Below are positions 7,954 through 17,075 of a stretch of DNA of 64,000 nt, in pieces. The position numbers and the translations under genes are program-made. Source of the stretch: Salibacterium lacus (GTDB taxonomy: Bacteria > Bacillota > Bacilli > Bacillales > Marinococcaceae); assembly GCF_042684865.1 (NCBI RefSeq), contig NZ_JBHUML010000002.1, positions 434,001-498,000 of the forward strand, in the 5' to 3' direction. The notes under the pieces are model-generated. The model ran no database searches and was not told the origin of the DNA. It worked only from the letters and a program-made list of their open reading frames with translations. Each line of letters begins with the position of its first letter. The stretch's first letter is position 1.

Positions 7954-8760
7954 ATGAAAGAGCTGTATGAAAATGCAGAGGTGCAGAAAATTGAACACGA
8001 ATTTAAGCAGCTGACAAGTCATCCATATTTAAAAGAATATATCGAAGAGGCCGGTATCGAATATGATTATATTTTGTTTATGATGGAGCTGCTCTCGGAT
8101 TCTTCTCTTTCTGCAGATGCACAAAGAGAACAGATATTATCGGCTCTTTTGGTTCAGGCGGCCTTTATCACCCATGAAAAGGTGGAAACCGGAAGTCAGG
8201 AAGTACTTCTCGATAAAAAGCCCCGACAGCTGACCGTTCTGGCCGGTGATTTTTTCAGCAGCCTGTACCACAGCATGCTTGATAGAGATGTTCATGCCAA
8301 GGTAATACCAGTGTTCAGTGATGCTATTCAAAAAATCAACGAAGAAAAAATGAGCCTTCATTTCTGTGAAAATGAAAGCGAAGAAGTGCTTCTTTCCCGG
8401 ATGGCGTTAGTGGAAGGTGCTTTTTTAAATAATATTGCTTCGTTTTATCAGAAGCCGGAGACCGGTTCGCTCGCCGAAACTTTTTTTCTGTTAAAGCGGC
8501 TTGTTCATGAACGGAAACCAAAAGAAACCTATGATCTTTCGGCGCCGGCGGAGTCCATCCATGCGTTTTTGGAAGGCGGAAGAGAACGGCTCGGTCCGTG
8601 GCCGGCACAAAGTGTTGAAAAGTGGTTGACCCGTCATATCGCGAGGCTGCAAAAAGAGCTGTATCAAAAACTACATACAACAACCTCCGTCAAAAACGAG
8701 CTGCTCTTTAGTGTGCTGACAACATGGTCCCGCGATTTTATAAAAGCAGAGATGAAGTAA
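7954..8760 (+). CDS. hepS: Heptaprenyl diphosphate synthase component I
   Basis: HepS is the non-catalytic partner of HepT; together they make heptaprenyl diphosphate, the side chain of menaquinone-7. The 268-residue soluble helical protein has no DDxxD motif, as expected of component I. Sequence conservation in this family is low. The call relies on the N-terminal pattern (LKEYIEEAGIEYDY, then a long helix), size near that of B. subtilis HepS (about 251), and the syntenic order mtrB-hepS-menG. The ribosome binding site is a weak GGGGG. Confidence 0.88.
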   Translation: MKELYENAEVQKIEHEFKQLTSHPYLKEYIEEAGIEYDYILFMMELLSDSSLSADAQREQILSALLVQAAFITHEKVETGSQEVLLDKKPRQLTVLAGDFFSSLYHSMLDRDVHAKVIPVFSDAIQKINEEKMSLHFCENESEEVLLSRMALVEGAFLNNIASFYQKPETGSLAETFFLLKRLVHERKPKETYDLSAPAESIHAFLEGGRERLGPWPAQSVEKWLTRHIARLQKELYQKLHTTTSVKNELLFSVLTTWSRDFIKAEMK

Positions 8761-8776
8761 CGGGGGCAGGGATTCC

Positions 8777-9484
8777 ATGAATAGAACAAAAGAAGAACGA
8801 GTACATGAAGTATTTGAAACCATACACCATAAATACGACCTGATGAACTCGGTAATAAGCTTTCGTCTTCATAAATCGTGGAGAAAAAAAACGATGGGGG
8901 CGCTGAATGTGAAACAAGGTGCTGTAGTACTGGATCTTTGCTGTGGTACAGCGGAATGGACGATGGATCTTGCAGAAGCAGCTGGAAGTTCCGGCAGTGT
9001 GACAGGAGTTGATTTCAGCGCCGGTATGCTTCAAACCGGGCAGGAAAAGATAGAGCAAAAAGGACTTTCCCAGGTTGAACTGCTTCAGGCGAATGTGATG
9101 GATCTGCCATTTCCCGATGAATCGTTCGATTATGTTACGATTGGTTTTGGACTGCGTAACGCTGCGGATTATCCAACGGTGCTGCGCGAAATGTACAGAG
9201 TCCTTAAAAAAGGAGGACAGGCGGTCTGTCTTGAGACATCGACTCCTGAAAACAGCTGTTTCAAGCGGCTGTATTCCATATATTTCAGCTATATGATGCC
9301 TTATCTCGGGAAACTTGTTGCCGGAAATTACGAGGAATATTCCTGGCTTCAGGAATCAACCGCCGCCTTTCCTGACAAGAATCTCCTTACGCTCATGTTT
9401 GCAGACGCGGGATTCCGTAAAGTGGATGTGACATCGTTTGCGATGGGAACCGCTGCCGCCCATTCGGCATGGAAAAGCGGCTGA
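8777..9484 (+). CDS. menG: Demethylmenaquinone methyltransferase
   Basis: MenG (UbiE family) C-methylates demethylmenaquinone with SAM, the last step of menaquinone synthesis. The 235-residue class I methyltransferase has the SAM loop LDLCCGTAEW at about 53-62 and GVDFSAGML after the second strand. The family segment FGLRNAADY lies near residue 125. It follows hepS by 16 bases. It would serve either the classical or the futalosine route to menaquinone, since both end with this methylation. Confidence 0.96.
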   Translation: MNRTKEERVHEVFETIHHKYDLMNSVISFRLHKSWRKKTMGALNVKQGAVVLDLCCGTAEWTMDLAEAAGSSGSVTGVDFSAGMLQTGQEKIEQKGLSQVELLQANVMDLPFPDESFDYVTIGFGLRNAADYPTVLREMYRVLKKGGQAVCLETSTPENSCFKRLYSIYFSYMMPYLGKLVAGNYEEYSWLQESTAAFPDKNLLTLMFADAGFRKVDVTSFAMGTAAAHSAWKSG

Positions 9485-9507
9485 AGTATTGGAAAGGAAG
9501 TACATAA

Positions 9508-10368
9508 ATGAAAAAAATAAAAATCATACTTGAAATGATCAAATTTGAGCATACCGTATTCGCCCTTCCGTTTGCTTTTCTCGGGGCGGTACTTGGAAGT
9601 TTAATGGTGGAAGGGACATGGCCTTCCATTATGGAATGGGTATGGATCACCCTTGCCATGGTGGGGGCGAGAAGTGCTGCCATGACGATGAACCGTGTGA
9701 TTGATGCCCGCATCGACAAACGGAACCCGCGCACAGCAGGGCGCGCGATCCCGGCCGGGTTGATTTCCATGACTCAAAGCATCCTGTTTACCGCCGCTTC
9801 CCTGCTCGTTTTATTGATCGCGGCCTTTCAGCTTAATATGTTGTCGGTTTATCTTCTTCCGGCTGCTGTATTCTTTTTAACATTTTATTCTTACACAAAG
9901 CGGTTCACCTGGCTTTGTCACGTCTTTCTCGGTGTGACGATAGCCATCGCCCCGCTCGGAGGATGGGTCGGTGCAACCGGGACTCTTCGTCCGGAAGCAT
10001 TACTGCTTTTTCTTGCTGTAGCATTCTGGATTGCGGGCTTTGATGTTATTTACGCCACCCAGGATAAAGAGCATGATGACGAAGAAGGCATTTATTCGAT
10101 TCCTTCCCGGTTCGGCGTTCCAAAAGCTTTGATGACAGCCAGACTTTTTCACTGCATTAGTTTTCTTGCGTTACTCACTCTGCATTTTCTTTCTCCGCTT
10201 TCCTGGGTCTATCTGGCAGGAGTTCTGATTGCCGGGCTTGTGATGACATATGAACACTCTATTGTGAAACCCAATGACCTGTCCAGAGTGGGAGTTGCCT
10301 TCTTTCCGATGAATGGCGTCATCAGCTTTGTTATGCTGTTTTTCACAATTGGGGACATGCTGTTATGA
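9508..10368 (+). CDS. UbiA-family polyprenyltransferase (MqnP-like)
   Basis: A 286-residue membrane enzyme with about eight hydrophobic helices. The two Asp-rich motifs that bind polyprenyl diphosphate and Mg are visible: NRVIDARID at 62-70 and DKEHDDEEG near 187-195. UbiA enzymes attach a polyprenyl chain to an aromatic acid. MenA would be the classical menaquinone member, but this protein looks closer to the 4-hydroxybenzoate branch. The following ubiX and mqnA genes fit the futalosine pathway member (MqnP), which prenylates 1,4-dihydroxy-6-naphthoate. The specificity is inference; the family is clear. Confidence 0.85.
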   Translation: MKKIKIILEMIKFEHTVFALPFAFLGAVLGSLMVEGTWPSIMEWVWITLAMVGARSAAMTMNRVIDARIDKRNPRTAGRAIPAGLISMTQSILFTAASLLVLLIAAFQLNMLSVYLLPAAVFFLTFYSYTKRFTWLCHVFLGVTIAIAPLGGWVGATGTLRPEALLLFLAVAFWIAGFDVIYATQDKEHDDEEGIYSIPSRFGVPKALMTARLFHCISFLALLTLHFLSPLSWVYLAGVLIAGLVMTYEHSIVKPNDLSRVGVAFFPMNGVISFVMLFFTIGDMLL

Positions 10369-10967
10369 CTGTAAAAACATTTACTGTAGCGATCACCGGT
10401 GCCAGTGGAGCGGTGTACGGCATCCGTGTCACAGAAGAACTGCTGAGGCAGGGACACTACATTCATTTTTTGGTAAGCGAGGCAGGATGGCAGGTTTTCC
10501 GCGAAGAACTGCTCCTTGATACGACGGATCGAGAGGAATGTGTGCGGCAGCTGTTTGCCGGATACGAAAATGATCAATGGATGATGCACGAACTGCAGGA
10601 TTTCAAGGCTCCAATCGCAAGCGGTTCTCATCACACCGATGGAATGATCGTCTCCCCGTGCTCCATGGGAACATTGTCCAAAATTGCAAACGGCGTATCT
10701 GGAAATTTAATTGAGAGGGCGGCGGATGTGCAGCTCAAGGAGAAGCGTCCGCTCCTTCTTGTGCCAAGAGAGACGCCGCTGCACGGTATTCATCTTGAAA
10801 ACCTGTCAAAAGCAGAGAGAAACGGAGCTCTGATTGTACCGGCCATGCCGGGTTTTTATCATCTTCCAGAGACAAAAGACGACCTGATTAATTTTGTAGC
10901 CGGCAAAATTCTGGACAGTCTTGGTGTGAATCACGCTTTATTTACGAGATGGGGGCAGAAAAAGTGA
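10365..10967 (+). CDS. ubiX: UbiX-family flavin prenyltransferase
   Basis: UbiX joins a dimethylallyl group to FMN to make prenylated FMN, the cofactor of UbiD-type decarboxylases. The 200-residue protein has the flavin-binding ITGASGAVYG at residues 10-19, SPCSMGTLSKIA near 105-116 and the LLVPRETPLH segment. Its ATG overlaps the ubiA stop by four bases (ATGA), indicating translational coupling. In the futalosine pathway this family is named MqnM and serves the UbiD-like MqnL, which is not in this window. Confidence 0.93.
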   Translation: MTVKTFTVAITGASGAVYGIRVTEELLRQGHYIHFLVSEAGWQVFREELLLDTTDREECVRQLFAGYENDQWMMHELQDFKAPIASGSHHTDGMIVSPCSMGTLSKIANGVSGNLIERAADVQLKEKRPLLLVPRETPLHGIHLENLSKAERNGALIVPAMPGFYHLPETKDDLINFVAGKILDSLGVNHALFTRWGQKK

Positions 10968-11827
10968 GCATTAGAATCGGTGAAATCTCCTATACCAATA
11001 TTATTCCTGCTTTTCATTTTCTTGATAAAAGGGAACTGGAAAGCCGGGGATGCTTATTTTACCCAAAGGTACCTGCCGAGCTGAATGCGGGTATAAAAGA
11101 GGGGTCGATTGATGCAGCAGGTATTTCCTCCTTTGCCTACGGGGAGAATGCTGATGATCTGGAGCTGCTTCCGGACTTATCCGTTTCTTCCTATGGAAAA
11201 GTAGGTTCCATTCTCTTTTTTTCGAAAAAAGAGATTGATAAGCTTGAAGGAAGTTCGATTGCTTTAACCTCTTCGAGCGCGACCTCTGTCCACCTGCTGA
11301 AAATTATTCTCGCAGAATTTTATGGTTTAACACGTATTGATTATGAGACGATGTATCCTGATCCGGAATCAATGAAAATGGAACATGATGCCTTTTTATT
11401 AATAGGAGATGATGCGATCCGTGAATCATGGAAGCCGGATCAATCTTTATTCTGCTATGATCTGGGTGAGCTGTGGTACCAACATACCGGACTCCCGATG
11501 ACGTATGCAGTGTTTGCTATCAGGAACGCGGCTGCCGAAAACGACCAGAACATGATAAAAACTCTTTTCAAAGCCTTTCATTACAGCAAAGCTCTTTCAC
11601 TGCACAGCTGCTTTGAACAGATGGTGCAGGAGGTGCAGCAGGAACATGGCGGAAGCCTTTTATTCTGGGATGACTACTTCCGCGGGCTGCATTATGATTT
11701 TCGGGAAAAAGAAAAAGAAGGACTGCTTTATTATTTTGAACTTCTGTACAAATACGGTTTTTTGAAGAACCCCGTAAACCATATTCAGTTATGGGCAGCT
11801 GGAAACGAGGTGCAATACTTATTTTGA
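10964..11827 (+). CDS. mqnA: Chorismate dehydratase MqnA
   Basis: MqnA removes water from chorismate to form 3-enolpyruvylbenzoate, the first committed step of the futalosine pathway to menaquinone. The 287-residue protein has the family opening IRIGEISYTNIIPAF and a periplasmic-binding-protein-like fold pattern, including the serine-rich IALTSSSATSVHL segment. A conserved LLIGDDA lies near residue 148. I chose GTG 10964, which overlaps the ubiX stop (GTGA) with GGGGGC upstream; an ATG at 10949 is possible. B. subtilis has no such gene here: it uses menFDHBEC. The substrate chorismate is made by aroB and aroC a few kilobases downstream. Confidence 0.88.
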   Translation: MSIRIGEISYTNIIPAFHFLDKRELESRGCLFYPKVPAELNAGIKEGSIDAAGISSFAYGENADDLELLPDLSVSSYGKVGSILFFSKKEIDKLEGSSIALTSSSATSVHLLKIILAEFYGLTRIDYETMYPDPESMKMEHDAFLLIGDDAIRESWKPDQSLFCYDLGELWYQHTGLPMTYAVFAIRNAAAENDQNMIKTLFKAFHYSKALSLHSCFEQMVQEVQQEHGGSLLFWDDYFRGLHYDFREKEKEGLLYYFELLYKYGFLKNPVNHIQLWAAGNEVQYLF

Positions 11828-11838
11828 AGGTGAATATC

Positions 11839-12810
11839 ATGAAGTTGGCCGATCTGTACATGTTTCTCAAACCGGATATAAAAAAAATAGAATCAGAACT
11901 TGAACGTGCTGTGGAAGCTGATCATCCGGTACTTCAGGAAGCGTCTTTGCACCTCCTTCATTCAGGAGGAAAGCGGATCCGGCCGGTATTTGTGCTGCTT
12001 AGCGCAAAATTTGGACAGTACGAGATTGACCGGGTTAAATATATTGCTGCAGCTCTTGAGTTGATTCATATGGCATCTCTCGTTCACGATGATGTCATCG
12101 ATGATGCGGATCTGCGCCGGGGCAGTAAAACGATTAAGGCGAGATGGGACAACCGGGTGGCGATGTACACAGGGGATTACATTTTTGCAAAAGCGATTGA
12201 AAAAGCTTCGTTTTTTGAGAATGAAACGATTCACCGGGTGATTTCCAATGCGATGATGGAAATGTGTCTGGGAGAAATAGAGCAGATACGTGATCAATAT
12301 AACTGGGATCAGAACTTCAAAACCTATCTGCGCCGCATCAAGCGTAAAACCGCGCTTTTGATAGCAGTAAGCTGTCAGCTGGGGGCCATCAGTGCAGGAG
12401 CGTCACGTGAAGATCAAAATCGTCTCTATTATTATGGATATAACGTTGGCATGTCCTATCAGATCATTGATGATATCCTTGATTTTACGGGGACGGAAAA
12501 AGAACTGGGTAAACCGGCCGGAGGCGATCTCCGTCAGGGAAACGTAACCCTCCCGGCTTTGTATGCGATGCATCATGACTCGTTCTGCCGGGAAGAAATC
12601 AACCATATTATCGGAACATCAGGGGATGATCCCGGAGATATTTCTCCGCTTCTGGATATGATCAACCACTCCGGCGGCATTGAATATTCCAAAACCCTCA
12701 GTAGACAGTATTTGGAGAAGGCATTTCGTTCCCTGGACGGTCTGGAGGATATTTCAGCCAAAAAATCCCTTCTGGATATTGCCTCTTATATCGGAAGCCG
12801 GAACAGCTGA
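11839..12810 (+). CDS. hepT: Heptaprenyl diphosphate synthase component II
   Basis: HepT is the catalytic trans-prenyltransferase subunit that, with HepS, elongates farnesyl diphosphate to C35 heptaprenyl diphosphate. The 323-residue protein has GGKRIRP near 43-49 and the first aspartate-rich motif DDVIDDAD at 84-91. The second, DDILD, is at about 211-215, followed by GKPAGGDLRQG. ATG 11839 is chosen because GAAGGTGA lies just upstream; an ATG at 11791 in frame would add 16 unlikely residues inside mqnA. Between menG and hepT, B. subtilis has nothing; here ubiA, ubiX and mqnA are inserted. Confidence 0.95.
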   Translation: MKLADLYMFLKPDIKKIESELERAVEADHPVLQEASLHLLHSGGKRIRPVFVLLSAKFGQYEIDRVKYIAAALELIHMASLVHDDVIDDADLRRGSKTIKARWDNRVAMYTGDYIFAKAIEKASFFENETIHRVISNAMMEMCLGEIEQIRDQYNWDQNFKTYLRRIKRKTALLIAVSCQLGAISAGASREDQNRLYYYGYNVGMSYQIIDDILDFTGTEKELGKPAGGDLRQGNVTLPALYAMHHDSFCREEINHIIGTSGDDPGDISPLLDMINHSGGIEYSKTLSRQYLEKAFRSLDGLEDISAKKSLLDIASYIGSRNS

Positions 12811-12829
12811 AGACCTTATGTAATAGAAG

Positions 12830-12858
12830 TTGCTAACGCTTTCAGTGTTTGATATAAT
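12830..12858 (+). promoter_or_regulatory. Predicted sigma-A promoter of ndk
   Basis: TTGCTA (12830-12835), 17-bp spacer, TATAAT (12853-12858). It lies in the hepT-ndk gap, about 40 bases before the ndk start. Confidence 0.75.
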
Positions 12859-12901
12859 CAGACGGGTTCAGAAAACGATTACATAAGAAAGAGGGATGAA
12901 G

Positions 12902-13345
12902 ATGGAACAGTCGTTTATTATGGTGAAACCGGACGGCGTACAGCGGAATCTTGTCGGGGACATCGTGCAGCGCTTTGAAAACAAGGGCTACACCCTGGCA
13001 GCAGCAAAGTTAATGACCATCCCGGGAGAAATGGCGGAAAAACATTATGATGAATTAAAGGACAAGCCGTTTTTTGACAGCCTGATATCGTTTATCACGT
13101 CCGGCCCCGTGTTTGCGATGGTCTGGGAAGGGGAGAACGTCATCGCCGAAGCCCGCAAAATGATGGGGACAACCAACCCCGCCGAAGCTGCTCCTGGTAC
13201 CATCCGCGGTGATTACGCCGTACAGGTCGGAATGAACGTCATTCATGGATCTGATTCCCAGGAAAGCGCAGCACGTGAAATTGACCTGTTTTTTGACAAA
13301 AGCGAAATCCAGTCTTACGAGAAGAATGTTACAGATTGGGTATAA
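12902..13345 (+). CDS. ndk: Nucleoside diphosphate kinase
   Basis: Ndk moves the gamma phosphate from ATP to other nucleoside diphosphates through a phosphohistidine. The 147-residue protein begins MEQSFIMVKPDGVQR and has the active-site NVIHGSDS with His near 114. ATG 12902 is six bases after AAAGAGGG; the in-frame ATG 12896 lies too close to that site. It has its own promoter and terminator. The position after hepT is conserved in Bacillus. Confidence 0.97.
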   Translation: MEQSFIMVKPDGVQRNLVGDIVQRFENKGYTLAAAKLMTIPGEMAEKHYDELKDKPFFDSLISFITSGPVFAMVWEGENVIAEARKMMGTTNPAEAAPGTIRGDYAVQVGMNVIHGSDSQESAAREIDLFFDKSEIQSYEKNVTDWV

Positions 13346-13357
13346 AAATTTACAGAG

Positions 13358-13393
13358 GAGCACCTTTTTATGTGAAAAGGTGTTCTTTTTTTT
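13358..13393 (+). terminator. Intrinsic terminator of ndk
   Basis: Eleven-bp stem GAGCACCTTTT / AAAAGGTGTTC (one wobble, 13358-13368 with 13375-13385), then eight T residues. Confidence 0.88.
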
Positions 13394-13493
13394 GTAAGAA
13401 AGACAGGAGCAGGCTCTTTTTTGCGGACTATTCACCTACTGTATGTCATGATACAATAACAGCATGATTCAGAAAGTGAAAGAGGGCACCTAT

Positions 13494-14312
13494 ATGAGTG
13501 AAAATGAAGAGAAAATCCGTACCGGAACAGAATCGGATTACGAGCGCTTTAAGAGGGATGTGAAAACAAAAACAGGGATTGATTTGTCGCTTTATAAAGA
13601 AGCGCAGATGAAGCGGCGTCTGACGTCGTTTTATGAGAAACGTGGATATCAAAGCTTCTATGATTTTTTTAACAGAGGCATCAGTAAAGATGAATCTGTG
13701 CTGGAAAAGTTCCTGGAGCGCATGACGATAAATGTATCTGAATTTTACCGTAATTCAAAACGCTGGGAGGTCCTGAGCGATGTTATTCTGCCCCGCCTTT
13801 TGAAACAGTCTTCGCACCTGAAAGTATGGTCGGCTGCCTGTTCAACAGGAGAAGAGCCTTATACGATGTCGATAATGCTGAAAGAAAGCAGTGCGGTGAA
13901 GGATTACAGCATTACAGCTACCGATATTGATGATGTCATCTTAAAACGGGCGGAAACAGGATTCTACACGGAAAGGGCGCTGAAAGAGCTTTCCAAGCCA
14001 GTGATTAACCGGTATTTTCATCAGGAGGAAACAGGCTGCCGCATCACAGATGATGTTAAACGTAACGTAACGTTCCAAAAGCATAATCTGCTTGCTGATA
14101 CATATGAAACCGGCTTTGATATCATCATATGCCGCAATGTTCTGATATATTTCACCGACGAGGCGAAACGGGAGATTTACAGGAAATTTAACAGAGCGCT
14201 GAAACCAGGCGGCATTCTTTTTGTCGGAAGCACAGAGCAGATCTTCAACCCGGAACAGTTCGGATTTGCAACCGAAGATACATTTTTTTATAAGAAAACA
14301 AAAGACATTTAA
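13494..14312 (+). CDS. cheR: Chemotaxis protein methyltransferase CheR
   Basis: CheR methylates glutamates of chemoreceptors with SAM, setting receptor sensitivity. The 272-residue protein has the N-terminal helical domain (DLSLYKEAQMKRRL), the RMTINVSEFYRN link and the SAM-binding WSAACSTGEEPYT. The ICRNVLIYF motif and the VGSTEQIFNP ending are also present. ATG 13494 follows AGAGGG by 8 bases; an ATG at 13464 in frame lacks a site. The gene sits between ndk and aroC as in B. subtilis and implies a motile, chemotactic cell. Confidence 0.95.
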   Translation: MSENEEKIRTGTESDYERFKRDVKTKTGIDLSLYKEAQMKRRLTSFYEKRGYQSFYDFFNRGISKDESVLEKFLERMTINVSEFYRNSKRWEVLSDVILPRLLKQSSHLKVWSAACSTGEEPYTMSIMLKESSAVKDYSITATDIDDVILKRAETGFYTERALKELSKPVINRYFHQEETGCRITDDVKRNVTFQKHNLLADTYETGFDIIICRNVLIYFTDEAKREIYRKFNRALKPGGILFVGSTEQIFNPEQFGFATEDTFFYKKTKDI

Positions 14313-14421
14313 AAGCATGAAACGTGTGTTTATTTCCCGACACAAGCGTCTGTAAATATGTTATCATTTAATGCATAAAAGCACGAAAGAGAGAATACGG
14401 AAGAAGGAGTGGAATGCGGAC

Positions 14422-15594
14422 ATGAGATACTTAACAGCTGGAGAATCGCACGGTCCCCAGTTAACAACGATTGTCGAAGGCGTGCCGGCGGGTATGGAGC
14501 TTTTGGAAGAAGATATAAACAAAGAACTCCGGCGCCGCCAGGGTGGTTACGGCCGCGGCCGGCGCATGCAGATTGAAAAGGACAAGGTACAGTTTATGAG
14601 CGGCGTTCGTCACGGACGTACGACGGGAGCCCCTATTACGATGGTAGTGGAAAACAAAGACTATCAGTCCTGGACAGGTATTATGGGAACGGCTCCTTTA
14701 TCCGAGGAGGAAGAGCAGAACGTAAAACGCCGGATCAGCCGTCCGAGACCCGGACACGCTGACTTGAACGGCGCTGTTAAATACGGACACCGTGACCTCC
14801 GCAATGTACTTGAACGTTCCTCGGCCCGGGAGACGACATCCCGCGTATGCGCGGGAGCTCTTGCCAAAAAAGTCCTTCATACGCTCGGAATGGATGTTGG
14901 AGGACAGGTCCTTGAAATCGGGGGGATCGAAGCGGAAAATGTAGAATACGAAAACATGCTGGATCTCAAGGAACGGTCGGAAGCCTCCCCGGTGCGCTGT
15001 CTTGATCAGGAAGTGGAAGAAAAAATGAAACAGGCGATTGATGATGCGAAAGCAAACGGTGATTCCATCGGCGGTGTCGTGCAGACTGTAATCAGTGGAG
15101 TGCCGGTTGGAATGGGGAGCCACGTTCAATATGACAGAAAGCTCGATTCCAAAATAGCAGGAGCAGTCGTCAGCATTAACGCGTTTAAAGGCGTTGAGGT
15201 CGGCATCGGTTTTGATGCAGCAGGCATGCCGGGAAGCCAGGTGCATGACGAGATAGCCTGGGATGCCGGCACCGGTTATTACCGCAAAACGAATAACCTG
15301 GGTGGATTTGAAGGTGGAATGACCAATGGTATGCCGGTCATCATCCAAGGGGTCATGAAACCTATTCCGACATTGTATAAACCTCTGCAGAGCGTTGATA
15401 TTGAGACGAAGGAACCTTTCAACGCAAGCATCGAACGTTCGGACAGCTGCGCCGTGCCGGCAGCCTCGGTTGTGATGGAGAACGTCATTTCATTTGAAGT
15501 AGCCGCTGCCGTTCTGGATATGTTCGGTTCCGACAGAGTGGACGCTGTAAAGCAGGCGGTAGAGCAGCATAAAGAATGGGCGAGGGATTTTTAG
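14422..15594 (+). CDS. aroC: Chorismate synthase
   Basis: AroC (called AroF in B. subtilis) converts 5-enolpyruvylshikimate-3-phosphate to chorismate using reduced FMN. The 390-residue protein equals the B. subtilis length. It shows the signatures GESHGP at 6-11, GRGRRMQIE near 45-53, ARETTSRV near 135 and the RSDSCAVPAA segment. ATG 14422 is preceded by AAGGAGTGG; an upstream ATG at 14371 would add 17 residues not found in homologues. It opens the aroC-aroB-aroH-trp supraoperon. Confidence 0.97.
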   Translation: MRYLTAGESHGPQLTTIVEGVPAGMELLEEDINKELRRRQGGYGRGRRMQIEKDKVQFMSGVRHGRTTGAPITMVVENKDYQSWTGIMGTAPLSEEEEQNVKRRISRPRPGHADLNGAVKYGHRDLRNVLERSSARETTSRVCAGALAKKVLHTLGMDVGGQVLEIGGIEAENVEYENMLDLKERSEASPVRCLDQEVEEKMKQAIDDAKANGDSIGGVVQTVISGVPVGMGSHVQYDRKLDSKIAGAVVSINAFKGVEVGIGFDAAGMPGSQVHDEIAWDAGTGYYRKTNNLGGFEGGMTNGMPVIIQGVMKPIPTLYKPLQSVDIETKEPFNASIERSDSCAVPAASVVMENVISFEVAAAVLDMFGSDRVDAVKQAVEQHKEWARDF

Positions 15595-16682
15595 TGGAGC
15601 AGTTGATTATTGATACGTCAAGCAGGGAGTACCCGGTATATATAGGAGAAGGCCTGCTTCACCGAAGTGCAGACCTTCTGGCCTCTGTACTTGAAGGAAA
15701 GAGCCGGGCGCTGATCATCAGTGATTCCAATACAGCACCGCTTTATGCAGAAACAGTGCTTTCTTCACTGGAACCGCTGCTTCCGGTTCAACTTCACACG
15801 CTAGAGGCAGGAGAACACTCCAAATCGCTGGAAGGGTACGAGCAGGTAATGACAGCCTGTATCAATGCCCGCCTCGACCGGCATTCTGTCATTGTGGCTC
15901 TTGGCGGCGGAATGGTTGGTGATCTGGCAGGGTTTGCTGCTGCTACATATATGAGAGGAATATCCTTTGTGCAGATACCTACAACCCTGCTTGCCCAGGA
16001 CAGCAGTGTGGGAGGAAAGACAGGCATTAACCATCCTCTCGGAAAAAATCTTATCGGAGCATTTCATCAGCCCGAAGCCGTGTTGTATGACACAGATACG
16101 CTTGCTTCTCTTCCTGACAAGGAATGGCGTTCCGGGTTTGCCGAGATGATTAAGCATGGCGTCATTAAAGACCCGGATCTCCTGGCCCGCCTCAGGATGG
16201 ATGTTCAAAACACGGAGGATATGAAAAAAGGCTCCCTGAAACAGTTTCTGAAACAATCCATGACCGTTAAAGCAGATATAGTCAAAGAAGATGAACGCGA
16301 AGCAGGGGTGCGCGCATTTCTTAATTTCGGTCACACGCTCGGCCACGCTCTGGAAAAAGCATCGGGTTACAAAGACTTAACCCACGGGGAAGCTGTGGCA
16401 GCAGGAATGATTTTTGCGATGAAGGTAAGCAATTATCTTCAGTATTCAGAGTGGGATACCGCGGCGGAGACCGCGTGGTTTAAAACACTCGGGTACCCGG
16501 TGGAAGCACCGGCTGCTTTTGAACCGGCTGCACTCGTTGAAACGATGAAAAGTGATAAAAAAGCACGAGCCGGTGAATTGACGTTCGTACTGGCTGCCTC
16601 CCCGGGGAAACCATTTCTTGCAAATGTGGAGGAACGCGATATCCTTCATCTGCTGTCGGAAATGAAAAAGGGGGAATACTGA
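15594..16682 (+). CDS. aroB: 3-dehydroquinate synthase
   Basis: AroB converts DAHP to 3-dehydroquinate with NAD and a metal ion, the second step of the shikimate pathway. The 362-residue protein matches the family length. It has ALGGGMVGDLAGFAA near residue 100, the PTTLLAQDSSVGGKTG block at about 130-145 and the metal-binding histidines in NFGHTLGHALE and THGEAVAAGM. The start is GTG 15594, which shares one base with the aroC stop and has GCGAGGGA upstream; in-frame ATG 15576 lies inside aroC. Confidence 0.96.
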   Translation: MEQLIIDTSSREYPVYIGEGLLHRSADLLASVLEGKSRALIISDSNTAPLYAETVLSSLEPLLPVQLHTLEAGEHSKSLEGYEQVMTACINARLDRHSVIVALGGGMVGDLAGFAAATYMRGISFVQIPTTLLAQDSSVGGKTGINHPLGKNLIGAFHQPEAVLYDTDTLASLPDKEWRSGFAEMIKHGVIKDPDLLARLRMDVQNTEDMKKGSLKQFLKQSMTVKADIVKEDEREAGVRAFLNFGHTLGHALEKASGYKDLTHGEAVAAGMIFAMKVSNYLQYSEWDTAAETAWFKTLGYPVEAPAAFEPAALVETMKSDKKARAGELTFVLAASPGKPFLANVEERDILHLLSEMKKGEY

Positions 16683-16683
16683 G

Positions 16684-17067
16684 ATGATTAGAGGAGTACG
16701 CGGAGCGACGACGGTGAAGAAAAATACCGAAGAACAGATTGTAAGCAGCACAAAACGACTTTTGGAAAAAATGATCAAGGAAAACAATATTTCCTCTGAG
16801 AAGGTCTCCCACATATGGTTTACGGTAACGGAGGACCTCGATGCGGCGTTTCCGGCAAAAGCGACAAGATTAATTGATGGGTGGCAGTTTGTACCGGTCA
16901 TGTGTGCCCGGGAAATTCCGGTTCCGGACAGTCTGCCGCTCTGTATACGGGTGATGATGACGGCAGAGACCGAAGCTGTGCAGCAGGAAGTCAATCATGT
17001 TTACTTAAATGACGCAGTCAGCCTTCGTCCGGATTTAGAGTTGACAAAACGAAAAGGCACCCGGTAA
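16684..17067 (+). CDS. aroH: Chorismate mutase, AroH type
   Basis: AroH rearranges chorismate to prephenate for Phe and Tyr synthesis. The 127-residue protein has the size of the trimeric B. subtilis enzyme. It starts MIRGVRGATTV, which holds the active-site Arg near residue 6, and contains LPLCIRVMM, whose Arg contacts substrate in the known structure. It begins one base after the aroB stop. The predicted trp promoter lies over its last codons, and the TAA stop is part of the -10 box. Confidence 0.96.
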   Translation: MIRGVRGATTVKKNTEEQIVSSTKRLLEKMIKENNISSEKVSHIWFTVTEDLDAAFPAKATRLIDGWQFVPVMCAREIPVPDSLPLCIRVMMTAETEAVQQEVNHVYLNDAVSLRPDLELTKRKGTR

Positions 17068-17070
17068 GAT
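17041..17070 (+). promoter_or_regulatory. Predicted trp operon promoter
   Basis: TTGACA (17041-17046), 18-bp spacer, TAAGAT (17065-17070). It lies inside the 3' end of aroH. Transcription would begin near 17077, so the leader to the trpE ATG is about 230 nt. In B. subtilis the trp promoter is likewise inside the supraoperon. Confidence 0.75.
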
Positions 17071-17075
17071 GAAAG

